A stretch of DNA of 64,000 nt from Streptomyces sp. NBC_00249 (GTDB lineage Bacteria > Actinomycetota > Actinomycetes > Streptomycetales > Streptomycetaceae). Below are positions 44,768 to 52,822 of the stretch, piece by piece (the first letter of the stretch is position 1; every line of letters starts with the position of its first letter). Location of the stretch: the NCBI RefSeq assembly GCF_026342355.1, contig NZ_JAPEMV010000004.1:434001-498000 (forward strand). The letters are read 5' to 3'. The notes beneath the pieces are model-generated. The model saw nothing but the letters and a program-made list of their open reading frames with translations. It was not told the origin of the DNA and searched no databases. Both the position numbers and the translations under genes were made by a program.

Positions 44768-45865
44768 ATGGCAGGCTCTGTTCATCGCGAGCCCGCTGCC
44801 GAGGAGAGTGACACCGTGCGGTCCGACGCCAACCTCGCGGGGCCGATGGCCGATCCGGTCCCCGGTCCCCGCTCTGAATCGCCGGGTGATGTTTCACGTG
44901 AAACATCACCCCCGCCGCTCGTCGACAACGACGAGATCGAGGACACCCCCATCGGCCGTGCCGCCCAGCTGGCCGTCGAGGCGCTCGGGCGCTCGGGGGG
45001 TTCCCTGCCCCGCCCCGCGCAGACCCGGATCATGGTGGTCGCCAACCAGAAGGGCGGCGTGGGCAAGACCACGACGACCGTGAACCTGGCGGCCTCGCTG
45101 GCCCTGCACGGTGCGCGGGTCCTCGTGATCGACCTCGACCCGCAGGGCAACGCCTCCACGGCACTGGGCATCGACCACCACGCGGACGTCCCGTCCATCT
45201 ACGACGTGCTCGTGGACAGCCGCCCGCTGCTGGAGGTCGTCCAACCGGTCGTGGACGTGGAAGGGCTGTTCTGTGCCCCGGCCACGATCGACCTGGCGGG
45301 CGCGGAGATCGAGCTGGTCTCGCTGGTGGCCCGTGAGAGCCGCCTCCAGCGGGCGATCCAGGCGTACGAGCAGCCGCTCGACTACATCCTGATCGACTGC
45401 CCGCCCTCGCTGGGCCTGCTCACGGTGAACGCCATGGTGGCCGGCGCGGAGGTGCTGATCCCGATCCAGTGCGAGTACTACGCACTGGAGGGCCTGGGAC
45501 AGCTGCTGCGCAACGTCGACCTGGTCCGGGCCCACCTGAACCCGACCCTGCACGTGTCGACGATCCTGCTGACGATGTACGACGGCAGGACCCGGCTGGC
45601 CTCCCAGGTGGCGGACGAGGTGCGCACCCACTTCGGCAAGGAGGTGCTGCGCACCAGCATCCCGAGGTCCGTGCGGATCTCGGAGGCCCCGAGCTACGGA
45701 CAGACGGTTCTCACGTACGACCCGGGTTCCAGCGGCTCCCTCTCCTACCTGGAGGCGGCGCGGGAGATCGCGCTGCGAGGGGCCGGAATCCATTACGACG
45801 CCCAGAACGCCCATCCGGGCGCGGGCACGAACAGCACGCAGAGTGTGGCGGAGGGGATCCAGTGA
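44768..45865 (+). CDS. parA: Chromosome-partitioning ATPase ParA
   Basis: The 365-residue protein has a disordered N-terminal extension (1-85) and a ParA/MinD ATPase with the deviant Walker A KGGVGKTTT, switch motif DLDPQGNAS, and DCPPSLGLLT. ParA positions ParB-parS complexes and interacts with the tip scaffold in Streptomyces. The extension contains DVSRETS encoded by a parS site. The start ATG 44768 is used; GTG 44816 behind GAGGAGAG is a strong alternative. Its stop overlaps parB. Confidence 0.96.
   Translation: MAGSVHREPAAEESDTVRSDANLAGPMADPVPGPRSESPGDVSRETSPPPLVDNDEIEDTPIGRAAQLAVEALGRSGGSLPRPAQTRIMVVANQKGGVGKTTTTVNLAASLALHGARVLVIDLDPQGNASTALGIDHHADVPSIYDVLVDSRPLLEVVQPVVDVEGLFCAPATIDLAGAEIELVSLVARESRLQRAIQAYEQPLDYILIDCPPSLGLLTVNAMVAGAEVLIPIQCEYYALEGLGQLLRNVDLVRAHLNPTLHVSTILLTMYDGRTRLASQVADEVRTHFGKEVLRTSIPRSVRISEAPSYGQTVLTYDPGSSGSLSYLEAAREIALRGAGIHYDAQNAHPGAGTNSTQSVAEGIQ
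44891..44904. other. parS site 5, inside parA
   Basis: Perfect GTTTCACGTGAAAC, inside a larger 28-bp palindrome (44884-44911). It is read in frame as V-S-R-E-T within parA. Confidence 0.95.
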
Positions 45866-46983
45866 GCGAGCGACGTAGGGGGCTGGGGCGGGGGCTCGCC
45901 GCACTGATTCCGGCCGCTTCTCAGGAGAAGACGCCGGCGGTCGGCTCGGGGTCGATGTCTCCGTCGGCGGTACCGGTGCTGACCTCGGAGCGGGGGATCG
46001 CCGCGGCCAAGGTCGCTGCCCTGACGCAGGCCGATGTTTCACGTGAAACATCGGTACCGGAGCCGGTCGGGCCGGTGGACGTGGCCGGTGCGGCCGGTGA
46101 GCCGGCGGCAGTGCCGGAGGCTGCCGAGGTCGCGGTGGCGACGTTCGCGGAGCTTCCCCTGGACGCGATCACGCCGAACTCGCGGCAGCCCCGCGAGGTG
46201 TTCGACGAGGACGCCATGGCGGAGCTGGTGACCTCCATCCTGGAGGTGGGTCTGCTCCAGCCGGTGGTCGTGCGGCAGACGACCCCGGACCGCTACGAGC
46301 TGATCATGGGTGAGCGCCGCTGGCGCGCCTGCCGTGAGGCCGGGCTGGAGCGGATTCCGGCGATCATCCGCGCCACGGAGGACGACAAGCTCCTGCTGGA
46401 CGCGCTCCTGGAGAACCTGCACCGGGCGCAGCTCAACCCCCTGGAGGAGGCGGAGGCGTACGACCAGCTCCTGCACGACTTCAACTGCACCCACGACCAG
46501 CTCGCCGACCGGATCGGCCGTTCGCGTCCGCAGGTCACCAATACGCTGCGCCTGCTGAAGCTCTCTCCCCCGGTGCGCCGCCGGGTGGCCGCGGGCGTCC
46601 TGTCGGCGGGGCACGCGCGGGCGCTGCTGTCGGTGGAGGACTCCGAGGAGCAGGACCGCCTCGCGCACCGGATCGTCGCCGAGGGCCTGTCGGTGCGTGC
46701 GGTCGAGGAGATCATCACGCTGATGGCCTCGGAGCCCACGAGCACGGTGAAGCCCAAGGGCCCGCGTGCGGGTACCCGGGTGGCGCCGGCGCTCAGCGAG
46801 CTGGCGACGCGGCTCTCGGACCGCTTCGAGACGCGCGTGAAGGTGGATCTGGGCCAGAAGAAGGGCAAGATCACCGTCGAGTTCGCCTCCATGGAGGACC
46901 TGGAGCGGATCCTGGGGACGCTGGCCCCGGGCGAGGGCCGGGTGCTGGAGCAGGGACTTCCGGGGGAGTCCCCGGCCGAGTAG
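45862..46983 (+). CDS. parB: ParB, CTPase and parS-binding partition protein
   Basis: The 373-residue protein has a basic start (SERRRGLGRGLAALIP), a variable linker, the ParB/Srx domain with GERRWRAC and ENLHRAQLNP (CTP-binding), an HTH domain (DQLADRIGRSRPQVTNTLRLLKL) and a C-terminal dimerisation domain. It loads at parS as a CTP-dependent clamp and spreads. GTG 45862 overlaps the parA stop; GGAGGGG precedes it. The linker contains DVSRETS from an internal parS. Confidence 0.97.
   Translation: MSERRRGLGRGLAALIPAASQEKTPAVGSGSMSPSAVPVLTSERGIAAAKVAALTQADVSRETSVPEPVGPVDVAGAAGEPAAVPEAAEVAVATFAELPLDAITPNSRQPREVFDEDAMAELVTSILEVGLLQPVVVRQTTPDRYELIMGERRWRACREAGLERIPAIIRATEDDKLLLDALLENLHRAQLNPLEEAEAYDQLLHDFNCTHDQLADRIGRSRPQVTNTLRLLKLSPPVRRRVAAGVLSAGHARALLSVEDSEEQDRLAHRIVAEGLSVRAVEEIITLMASEPTSTVKPKGPRAGTRVAPALSELATRLSDRFETRVKVDLGQKKGKITVEFASMEDLERILGTLAPGEGRVLEQGLPGESPAE
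46036..46049. other. parS site 6, inside parB
   Basis: Perfect GTTTCACGTGAAAC, centre of a 24-bp palindrome (46031-46054), in frame in parB. Confidence 0.95.
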
Positions 46984-47062
46984 TTACGCCGCTTCTGTCC
47001 CCCTGCTCCTTCGAGGGATGTCCGCACTCGAAGAAGCGGGGGGCAGTGGTTACGATGCGGTC

Positions 47063-47686
47063 ATGGGTCGTCGGCTGGTACCGCTCACGCTGGACAACCT
47101 CCAGGATCTGCCCAGGCGTTGCAGGAGCTGCGTCTTCTGGGAGCTGGATCCCGTCAGTGGTGCGGCCGCCGTCAAGGCGGGCACCCCTGAGCTGGAGAAG
47201 GAGGCGTGGATCTCCGCCGTCCTGCTGGATTGGGGTTCCTGCGGCCGGGTGGTCTACGTGGACGAGGTCCCGGTGGGCTTCGTGCTGTACGCCCCGCCCG
47301 CCTACGTGCCGCGCGCCGCTTCCTTTCCCACGAGCCCGGTCTCCCCGGACGCGGTGCAGCTGATCACCGCCTGGATCATGCCGGGGTACCAGGGGCAGGG
47401 GCTGGGGCGGGTGATGGTCCAGACGGTCGCGAAGGATCTGCTGCGCCGGGGGTTCAAGGCGATCGAGGCCTTCGGCGACGCGCGGTGGGAACGGCCCGCG
47501 TGTCTGCTGCCGGCCGACCATCTCCTGTCGGTGGGCTTCAAGACGGTGCGCCCGCACCCGTCCCACCCGCGGATGCGGCTGGAGCTGAGGACGACGCTGT
47601 CGTGGAAGGAAGACGTGGAGCTCGCCCTGGACCGTCTGCTGGGCGGGGCGAGAGCACGCAAGGAACCTGCACTGCGTCCGCTCTGA
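47063..47686 (+). CDS. GNAT-family N-acetyltransferase
   Basis: The 207-residue protein has the acetyl-CoA loop in the pattern PGYQGQGLGRVMVQ and the following helix. The N-terminal part holds a CRSCVFWE segment, possibly metal-binding. A GNAT gene follows parB in many streptomycetes; the substrate is unknown. ATG 47063 is used; a start at 47018 is possible, and neither has a clear Shine-Dalgarno. It ends at a hairpin shared with trxA. Confidence 0.88.
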   Translation: MGRRLVPLTLDNLQDLPRRCRSCVFWELDPVSGAAAVKAGTPELEKEAWISAVLLDWGSCGRVVYVDEVPVGFVLYAPPAYVPRAASFPTSPVSPDAVQLITAWIMPGYQGQGLGRVMVQTVAKDLLRRGFKAIEAFGDARWERPACLLPADHLLSVGFKTVRPHPSHPRMRLELRTTLSWKEDVELALDRLLGGARARKEPALRPL

Positions 47687-47721
47687 GCCGTAGCCGAGTG
47701 TCCTGGGCGCAGGTACGCGAA

Positions 47722-47750
47722 CGGGGCCGCCCCTGGGAGGGGCGGCCCCG
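47722..47750. terminator. Bidirectional terminator abutting parS
   Basis: 13-bp arms CGGGGCCGCCCCT (47722-47734) and AGGGGCGGCCCCG (47738-47750) with loop GGG lie between the acetyltransferase and trxA genes. The TTT after it belongs to parS site 7. Confidence 0.85.
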
Positions 47751-47763
47751 TTTCACGTGAAAC
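47750..47763. other. parS site 7
   Basis: Perfect GTTTCACGTGAAAC, sharing its first G with the terminator arm, between the acetyltransferase gene and trxA. Confidence 0.95.
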
Positions 47764-47773
47764 ATCGGGTGCG

Positions 47774-48109
47774 TCAGACGGTCTTGGCCGTGACGAAGTC
47801 GGAGAGGTCGCGCAGGATGGCGGCCTTCGGCTTGGCACCGACGATGGTCTTGACGACCTCGCCGCCCTGGTAGACGTTCAGGGTCGGGATGGACATGACG
47901 CCGTACTTGGCGGCCGTGTCCGGGTTCTGGTCGATGTTCAGCTTCACGATCTCGATCTCATCGCCGTACTCGGCCGCGATGGCCTCGAGGGACGGCGCGA
48001 TCTGGCGGCACGGGCCGCACCACTCGGCCCAGAAGTCCACCAGCACCGGCTTCTTGCTGGCCAGGACTTCGGCGTCGAAGTCGGCGTCGGTCACGGTCTT
48101 GAGAGCCAC
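47774..48109 (-). CDS. trxA: Thioredoxin
   Basis: The 111-residue protein has the redox motif WAEWCGPCRQ and the cis-Pro region SIPTL. It reduces protein disulfides using electrons from TrxB. The start GTG 48109 is chosen because GGAGG lies six bases before it; an upstream TTG would start inside that site. It lies 50 bp downstream of trxB, so both are one transcript from the sigma-R promoter. Confidence 0.97.
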   Translation of the reverse strand: MALKTVTDADFDAEVLASKKPVLVDFWAEWCGPCRQIAPSLEAIAAEYGDEIEIVKLNIDQNPDTAAKYGVMSIPTLNVYQGGEVVKTIVGAKPKAAILRDLSDFVTAKTV

Positions 48110-48159
48110 AGTGGCCTCCAACTTTCCTGCGGGGTGTGGGGTGTGGGGATGAAGCGGGA

Positions 48160-49125
48160 TCAGACGGCTGCGGACGCGGTGGCGTGCTCGGCGTCGGAGA
48201 GGGCGGCGAGGAAGCGCTCGGCGTCCAGGGCGGCGGAGCAGCCGGTGCCGGCGGCGGTGATCGCCTGACGGTACGTGTGGTCCACGACGTCGCCGGCGCC
48301 GAAGACACCGCTGAGGTTGGTGCGCGTGGAGGGCGCGGCGACCTTCAGGTAGCCCTCGTCGTCCAGGTCGAGCTGGCCGGTGAAGAGCTCGGTGCGCGGG
48401 TCGTGGCCGACGGCGATGAACAGGCCGGTCACGGGCAGCTCGGAGGTCTCACCGGTCTTGGTGTTGCGCAGGGTGAGACCGGAGAGCTTCTGCTCGCCGT
48501 GGATCTCGGCGACCTCGCTGTCCCAGGCGAACTTGATCTTCGGGTCGGCGAAGGCGCGGTCCTGCATGGCCTTTGAGGCGCGCAGGCTGTCACGGCGGTG
48601 GATGATGGTGACGCTCTTCGCGAAGCGGGAGAGGAAGGTCGCCTCCTCCATCGCGGTGTCACCGCCGCCGACCACGGCGATGTCCTGGTCCTTGAAGAAG
48701 AATCCGTCGCAGGTGGCGCACCAGGAGACACCGCGTCCGGAGAGGGTGTCCTCGTTCGGGAGGCCGAGCTTGCGGTGCTGGGAGCCGGTCGTGACGATGA
48801 CGGCCTTGGCGCGGTGCACGGTGCCGGCGGTGTCGGTGACGGTCTTGATCTCACCGGTGAGGTCCACGGCGACGACGTCGTCCGGGACGAGCTCGGCGCC
48901 GAAGCGCTCGGCCTGGCCGCGCATGTTGTCCATGAGGTCCGGGCCCATGATCCCGTCCTGGAAACCGGGGAAGTTCTCGACCTCGGTGGTGTTCATCAGG
49001 GCGCCACCGGCGGTGACGGCGCCCTCGAAGACCAGGGGGTTGAGCGAAGCGCGTGCGGTGTACAGGGCGGCCGTGTAACCGGCCGGCCCGGAGCCGATGA
49101 TGATCACGTTTCGTACGTCGCTCAC
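48160..49125 (-). CDS. trxB: Thioredoxin reductase (NADPH)
   Basis: The 321-residue flavoprotein has the FAD motif GSGPAGYTAAL, the redox pair CATC in WCATCDGFF, the NADPH motif GGGDTAMEEA, and the C-terminal FAD site GVFGAGDV. It reduces thioredoxin. GTG 49125 is the start. It is preceded by a consensus sigma-R promoter. Confidence 0.97.
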   Translation of the reverse strand: MSDVRNVIIIGSGPAGYTAALYTARASLNPLVFEGAVTAGGALMNTTEVENFPGFQDGIMGPDLMDNMRGQAERFGAELVPDDVVAVDLTGEIKTVTDTAGTVHRAKAVIVTTGSQHRKLGLPNEDTLSGRGVSWCATCDGFFFKDQDIAVVGGGDTAMEEATFLSRFAKSVTIIHRRDSLRASKAMQDRAFADPKIKFAWDSEVAEIHGEQKLSGLTLRNTKTGETSELPVTGLFIAVGHDPRTELFTGQLDLDDEGYLKVAAPSTRTNLSGVFGAGDVVDHTYRQAITAAGTGCSAALDAERFLAALSDAEHATASAAV

Positions 49126-49193
49126 GGGTTCTTCCTCGTTTCTGCGGACTTCGTGGTGCCTACCGGGGGCCGGTGCGGACTCTCACCCCACCC

Positions 49194-49219
49194 AACGGAT
49201 CCTACGGCGCCCGCATTCC
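49194..49219 (-). promoter_or_regulatory. Sigma-R promoter of trxBA
   Basis: Read on the minus strand, GGAAT (49219-49215), an 18-bp spacer and GTT (49196-49194) match the published sigma-R consensus GGGAAT-N18-GTT, with G before GGAAT. It lies about 70 bp upstream of trxB. Sigma-R controls thiol-stress genes including trxBA in S. coelicolor. Confidence 0.88.
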
Positions 49220-49239
49220 CCGTCCGTCCCGCACCGTCC

Positions 49240-49277
49240 CCGAACGTGTCAGGTCCCACCCCGAAGGTGTCAGGTCC
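49240..49277. repeat. Direct repeat between the anti-sigma gene and the trxB promoter
   Basis: CCGAACGTGTCAGGTCC (49240-49256) and CCGAAGGTGTCAGGTCC (49261-49277) are 17-bp copies differing at one base, 21 bp apart. The second overlaps the end of the anti-sigma gene. A binding site with a two-turn period is possible. Confidence 0.5.
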
Positions 49278-50250
49278 GCGGATAGGTACCGGTCAGCAGG
49301 GGCTTTCCCGGGGCTGCCGACGGGGTGTCCGCACAGGCCGCGGCCACCACGTAGGCGTCCACCAGGGCCGGGTCGCCCGGATGGGGCAGGAGGACGAGGT
49401 AGCCGGGGGTCCCCTGGTAGCTGCCGAGCTCGGAGGCCAGCGGGGTGTCGGTACGTCCGGTGGCCTGCTGGACGCAGGGCGGGACGGCCGCGGACTCCGG
49501 CGGCGCCTGACGGTCCGAGGGGGCCAGGCCGGGGGAGGCGTTGTCCAGCCCCATCGTCTTGTTCGTTCCGTTGCCCGGGACGAGGAGCCGCCGGACCTCC
49601 TCCTGCATCCCCTCGGCGGTGTACCCGCCGAGGTCCGAGGAGCGGGCGGAGCTGCTCGAGGGGTCGTGGGAGGTGGTGACGCCCTGGGAGGCGGTGTCGT
49701 GGGTGCTGTCGGTGCCCAGGCCGGTGAAGAGGAGGACGCCGAGGGCGCAGGCGGCGGCCCCCGCGAGGCCCGCGACGACGGCGATCCGGCGGCGGGCGCG
49801 GCGACGGCCCGGTCCGCTTGGGCCGGACGGGTGACCGGAGGGCCGGTGGACCTCGGCCCGGCCTGCGGGAGCAGCGGCAGAGGCGGGCGATGTTTCACGT
49901 GAAACATCGCCGTCGGCGAGGTCCCCGGCGTCAGGTCGTTCGCTGTCGGTCCCACGGCCGGCGGTGGCGGTGGCGCGGGAGGCGGTCGAGTCGAGGAGGG
50001 CTTCGGCGGCCAGGGCCGCGTCGATGCGCCCGGCGACGGAGGAGGGCATCCGCGGCGGTCCCGGGAGGGTGCCCAGGAGGGAGCGGATCTCGTCCAGCGA
50101 GGCACGGACATCGGCGCACAGGGCGCAGTCCCCGAGGTGCCGGCGGACCTCGGCGGTGCGGGACGGGGAGAGGAGTCCTTCGGTCAGGTCGGAGATCTCC
50201 GAGACCTCCGGGTGCCGGATCGTGCCGGTCGTGCCGGTTGTCGGGCTCAC
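49270..50250 (-). CDS. Putative anti-sigma factor (zinc-finger, membrane-anchored)
   Basis: The 326-residue protein has an N-terminal anti-sigma zinc-binding motif (HLGDCALC, about 38-45, with an upstream His), a linker, one membrane helix (about 155-177) and a 150-residue extracytoplasmic domain with paired cysteines. GTG 50250 overlaps the sigM stop (GTGA), so it is coupled to sigM and very probably binds SigM. The linker contains DVSRETS from an internal parS. Confidence 0.87.
   Translation of the reverse strand: MSPTTGTTGTIRHPEVSEISDLTEGLLSPSRTAEVRRHLGDCALCADVRASLDEIRSLLGTLPGPPRMPSSVAGRIDAALAAEALLDSTASRATATAGRGTDSERPDAGDLADGDVSRETSPASAAAPAGRAEVHRPSGHPSGPSGPGRRRARRRIAVVAGLAGAAACALGVLLFTGLGTDSTHDTASQGVTTSHDPSSSSARSSDLGGYTAEGMQEEVRRLLVPGNGTNKTMGLDNASPGLAPSDRQAPPESAAVPPCVQQATGRTDTPLASELGSYQGTPGYLVLLPHPGDPALVDAYVVAAACADTPSAAPGKPLLTGTYPRT
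49892..49905. other. parS site 8, inside the anti-sigma gene
   Basis: Perfect GTTTCACGTGAAAC within a 26-bp palindrome (49886-49911), read in frame as V-S-R-E-T. Confidence 0.95.
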
Positions 50251-50948
50251 GGTCGTCCACCTCCGCCCTTCACAGCGTCTGGGTCTGGATCTGGCTGCCT
50301 GGGATCCGTCGCTGGTGGGACGGGCGCTCCCGGCGTCCGGTTCCTTCCCCGCTCGGGAGCGGTGTTATCCCCGGCATTCGTGCGCAGATGAGTGAGCAAC
50401 GGGAGGAGTTTCGCCCGGCCGCGTGCACACCGGCTCTTCACGGTGCCGACGGGGACGTCCAGGACGCGGGCGGCCTCGGCGACGGGGTATCCCTGCATGT
50501 CGACGAGGACGAGCGCGGCCCGCTGGTCGGCCGGGAGGGTGCTGAGGGCGGCCAGCAGCTGGCGATGGAGGTCCTGGCGTTCCGCGGGGGCCTCGGCGGA
50601 CTCGTGGGGCTCCAGAAGGCGCTCCAGGCGGTCCGTGTCGTCCAGGGGGGAAGTCCGGCGGGAGGCGGCCTTGCGGGCCCGGTCGAGGCAGGCGTTGACG
50701 GTGATGCGGTGCAGCCAGGTGGTGACGGCGGCGTCACCCCGGAAGGTGTGGGCGGCCCGGTAGGCGGAGACCAAGGCGTCCTGGACCGCGTCGGCGGCCT
50801 CCTCCCGGTCGCCGAGCGTGCGCAGGGCGACGGCCCACAGCCGGTCCCGGTGGCGGCGTACGAGCTCACCGAAGGCGTCGGGATCCCCGGTGACGTGCAG
50901 CGCCAGGAGTTCCTGGTCGCTGTGGTCACCGGGTGCGGCTTGGTCCAA
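50247..50948 (-). CDS. sigM: ECF RNA polymerase sigma factor SigM
   Basis: The 233-residue ECF sigma factor has region 2 (FGELVRRHRDRLWAVALRTL, DAVQDALVSAYR, TWLHRITVNACLD) and region 4 (LPADQRAALVLVDMQGYPVAEAA then GTVKSRCARGR). The best start is TTG 50948 with GGGGGAGGGG about eight bases upstream; upstream codons in frame lack a site and run into the pseudokinase gene. By position it is the SigM of the parB-trx-murJ region. Likely role: envelope or redox stress. Confidence 0.92.
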   Translation of the reverse strand: MDQAAPGDHSDQELLALHVTGDPDAFGELVRRHRDRLWAVALRTLGDREEAADAVQDALVSAYRAAHTFRGDAAVTTWLHRITVNACLDRARKAASRRTSPLDDTDRLERLLEPHESAEAPAERQDLHRQLLAALSTLPADQRAALVLVDMQGYPVAEAARVLDVPVGTVKSRCARGRAKLLPLLTHLRTNAGDNTAPERGRNRTPGAPVPPATDPRQPDPDPDAVKGGGGRP

Positions 50949-50974
50949 CGGTGAGCCCCTCCCCCTGTCGTGCG

Positions 50975-52696
50975 TCAGCCCTTGAACTTCACTTCCGTGA
51001 TGCCCTGCTTGAAGCCGGCGTTGCTGAAGTCGGCGTACGGGCCGTACGGCACGGCAGTGATCCACAGGAGCACGTAGCGCGCCTTGACCGGTGTTTCGGC
51101 GGTCAGGTCCGCCGTGTTGTCCTTGGTCGTCATGTCGGCGATCTTCTTCATGCCACCGACGGACCCCTTGGGGTGCATGGAGTCCGCCGCGTACAGGGCC
51201 AAGGTGGTGTGGTCCCCGCCGAACTTCAGGGCCACCGAGGCGGAACTGACCTCGTGCTCGGCGCCGAGGTCGTAGATGATCCCCACGCCGGACGTGATCT
51301 CGAGCTTCGGGCCCTCGTTGTAGCTCTTGGTCTTCCAGTAGGTGGAGGCGTCACCGTCGTACGACTTGCCGACGCCGTCGGCGTTCTGGGGCTTGCCGTC
51401 GGGGTAGTACTCCGCCGCTCCCTTGACGGCGAGCGGCACGGGGTCCTTCTTGGCCGGGGCGCCGTCGTTGCCCTGCTGCTGCGTCTGGCTGTTCTCGCCG
51501 CCGGTCCGCTTGCTCCGGTCCAGGATGGCGTCGGCGAGCTGCCAGCTGCCCAGGCCCAGGGCGGCGATCAGGAGGGCGGCCACGCCCCACTTGAGGGCCC
51601 GGCCCGTGCGGCTCTGCAGCGGCGGCGGCGGGGGTCCGACCGGGACCGCCTGGGTGAGCGGCACGCGCGGAGAGGCCGGGCGGCCGTAGCTGCCCTGCTG
51701 GTAGGTGGTGTGCTGGTACTCCGGGGGCGCGGTGAAGGCGGGCTCCGGCGGCCGGATGCGGGGGATCGCGGCGACGGCCTTCGCCAGCTCCTCCGGGGTG
51801 GTGCAGGCAGGCTCCTGACGGGACGCGGTGGCCCCGTCGTTGGCGAGGGCGCGCATGGCGAGCTCGCCGAGACCTCGGTGGACGCCCGCGCGGACCTGGT
51901 CGGGGGCGATCAGGCCGACCCCCTTGGGCAGGCCGGCGAGGCCGTACGCATCGCTCTCGTACGGCCAGCGCTGGGTCAGCGCGGCGTACAGCAGGGCGCC
52001 GATGGCCTCGGTGTCGGCCCGCTGCGGGGTGTCGCTGGTGATGCCGCGCAGGGCGGCGTTCACGGCGAGGCCGCGGATGCGGTACTGGCCGGTGGAGGTC
52101 CGGAGTATCGCGCTGGGCGTCAGGCGCAGGTGCGCCAGGCCCTCGCGGTGGGCCGCTGCCATGGCCTGGGAGACCTGGCTGACCAGCTGGTAGGCCTCGT
52201 GGGCCTCCAGCGGTCCGGCCGCGAGGAAGGCGGTGAGCTCGGTGGCGTCGGGCAGCCACTCGTGGACCACGTAGACGAGGTCGTTCTCCTCCACGGCGTC
52301 GAGGACCTGGACGAACCGGGGGTCGCCGAGCAGGGCGGAGGAGCGGGCGGCGGCCAGGACGGCACGGGCCCGGGGGTGGTCGGCGGGCAGCAGGTGGACG
52401 CCCACCGCGCGGCGGAGCTTCTCGTCCATCGCACGCCAGCTGCTGAATCCGTCCAGACGGGTGACGCACTCCTCCAGGCGGTAGCGCCGCGCGAGCTTGT
52501 GGCCGCTGTGGAGTTCGGGCGCGGCCGCGGGTGCCGCGCTTCTGCGTTCGCCGTCCTTCTCGGGCATGGGTCCGTCCGCGGCTCGTCCGTTCTGGGTGTC
52601 CACCCCGTCGGCCGTGGCCTTGGCCGCATCTGCGGCCAGCGGCTCATCGCCGCTGTTGTCGGCCACGTCGACGGCAGCCGTGCTACGTTCCGCCAC
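50975..52696 (-). CDS. Pseudokinase with membrane anchor and discoidin-like tail (MviN-associated)
   Basis: The roughly 573-residue protein has an acidic disordered N-terminus, a protein-kinase fold (about 65-300), a Pro-rich linker, a membrane helix (about 370-392) and a C-terminal beta-sandwich like F5/8 type C. The catalytic Asp of HRD is missing (LAHLRLTPSAI) and DFG is replaced by IRGLAV, so it should not phosphorylate. In mycobacteria the same kind of domain is fused to MurJ (MviN), is phosphorylated by PknB and binds FhaA; here it is a separate gene just downstream of murJ. GTG 52696 with AGGGA is used; ATG 52750 or GTG 52765 are alternatives. Confidence 0.85.
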   Translation of the reverse strand: MAERSTAAVDVADNSGDEPLAADAAKATADGVDTQNGRAADGPMPEKDGERRSAAPAAAPELHSGHKLARRYRLEECVTRLDGFSSWRAMDEKLRRAVGVHLLPADHPRARAVLAAARSSALLGDPRFVQVLDAVEENDLVYVVHEWLPDATELTAFLAAGPLEAHEAYQLVSQVSQAMAAAHREGLAHLRLTPSAILRTSTGQYRIRGLAVNAALRGITSDTPQRADTEAIGALLYAALTQRWPYESDAYGLAGLPKGVGLIAPDQVRAGVHRGLGELAMRALANDGATASRQEPACTTPEELAKAVAAIPRIRPPEPAFTAPPEYQHTTYQQGSYGRPASPRVPLTQAVPVGPPPPPLQSRTGRALKWGVAALLIAALGLGSWQLADAILDRSKRTGGENSQTQQQGNDGAPAKKDPVPLAVKGAAEYYPDGKPQNADGVGKSYDGDASTYWKTKSYNEGPKLEITSGVGIIYDLGAEHEVSSASVALKFGGDHTTLALYAADSMHPKGSVGGMKKIADMTTKDNTADLTAETPVKARYVLLWITAVPYGPYADFSNAGFKQGITEVKFKG

Positions 52697-52822
52697 CGTC
52701 GTCCCTGCCTCCCCATCCGTTGCGCGCTGTCGGCCAGTCTGCGAAGCCATGCCAATTGTGCCCACAGTCCGGCGCTCTGCACGACACGCGATGGCGGGCC
52801 GTTCTGTCGCCGGGTCCGGGCA

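Noticed and set aside
44884..49911. VSRET as a conserved protein motif or phosphosite shared by ParA, ParB and an anti-sigma factor
   Set aside because: The peptide is fully explained by translating the parS palindrome in the same phase.
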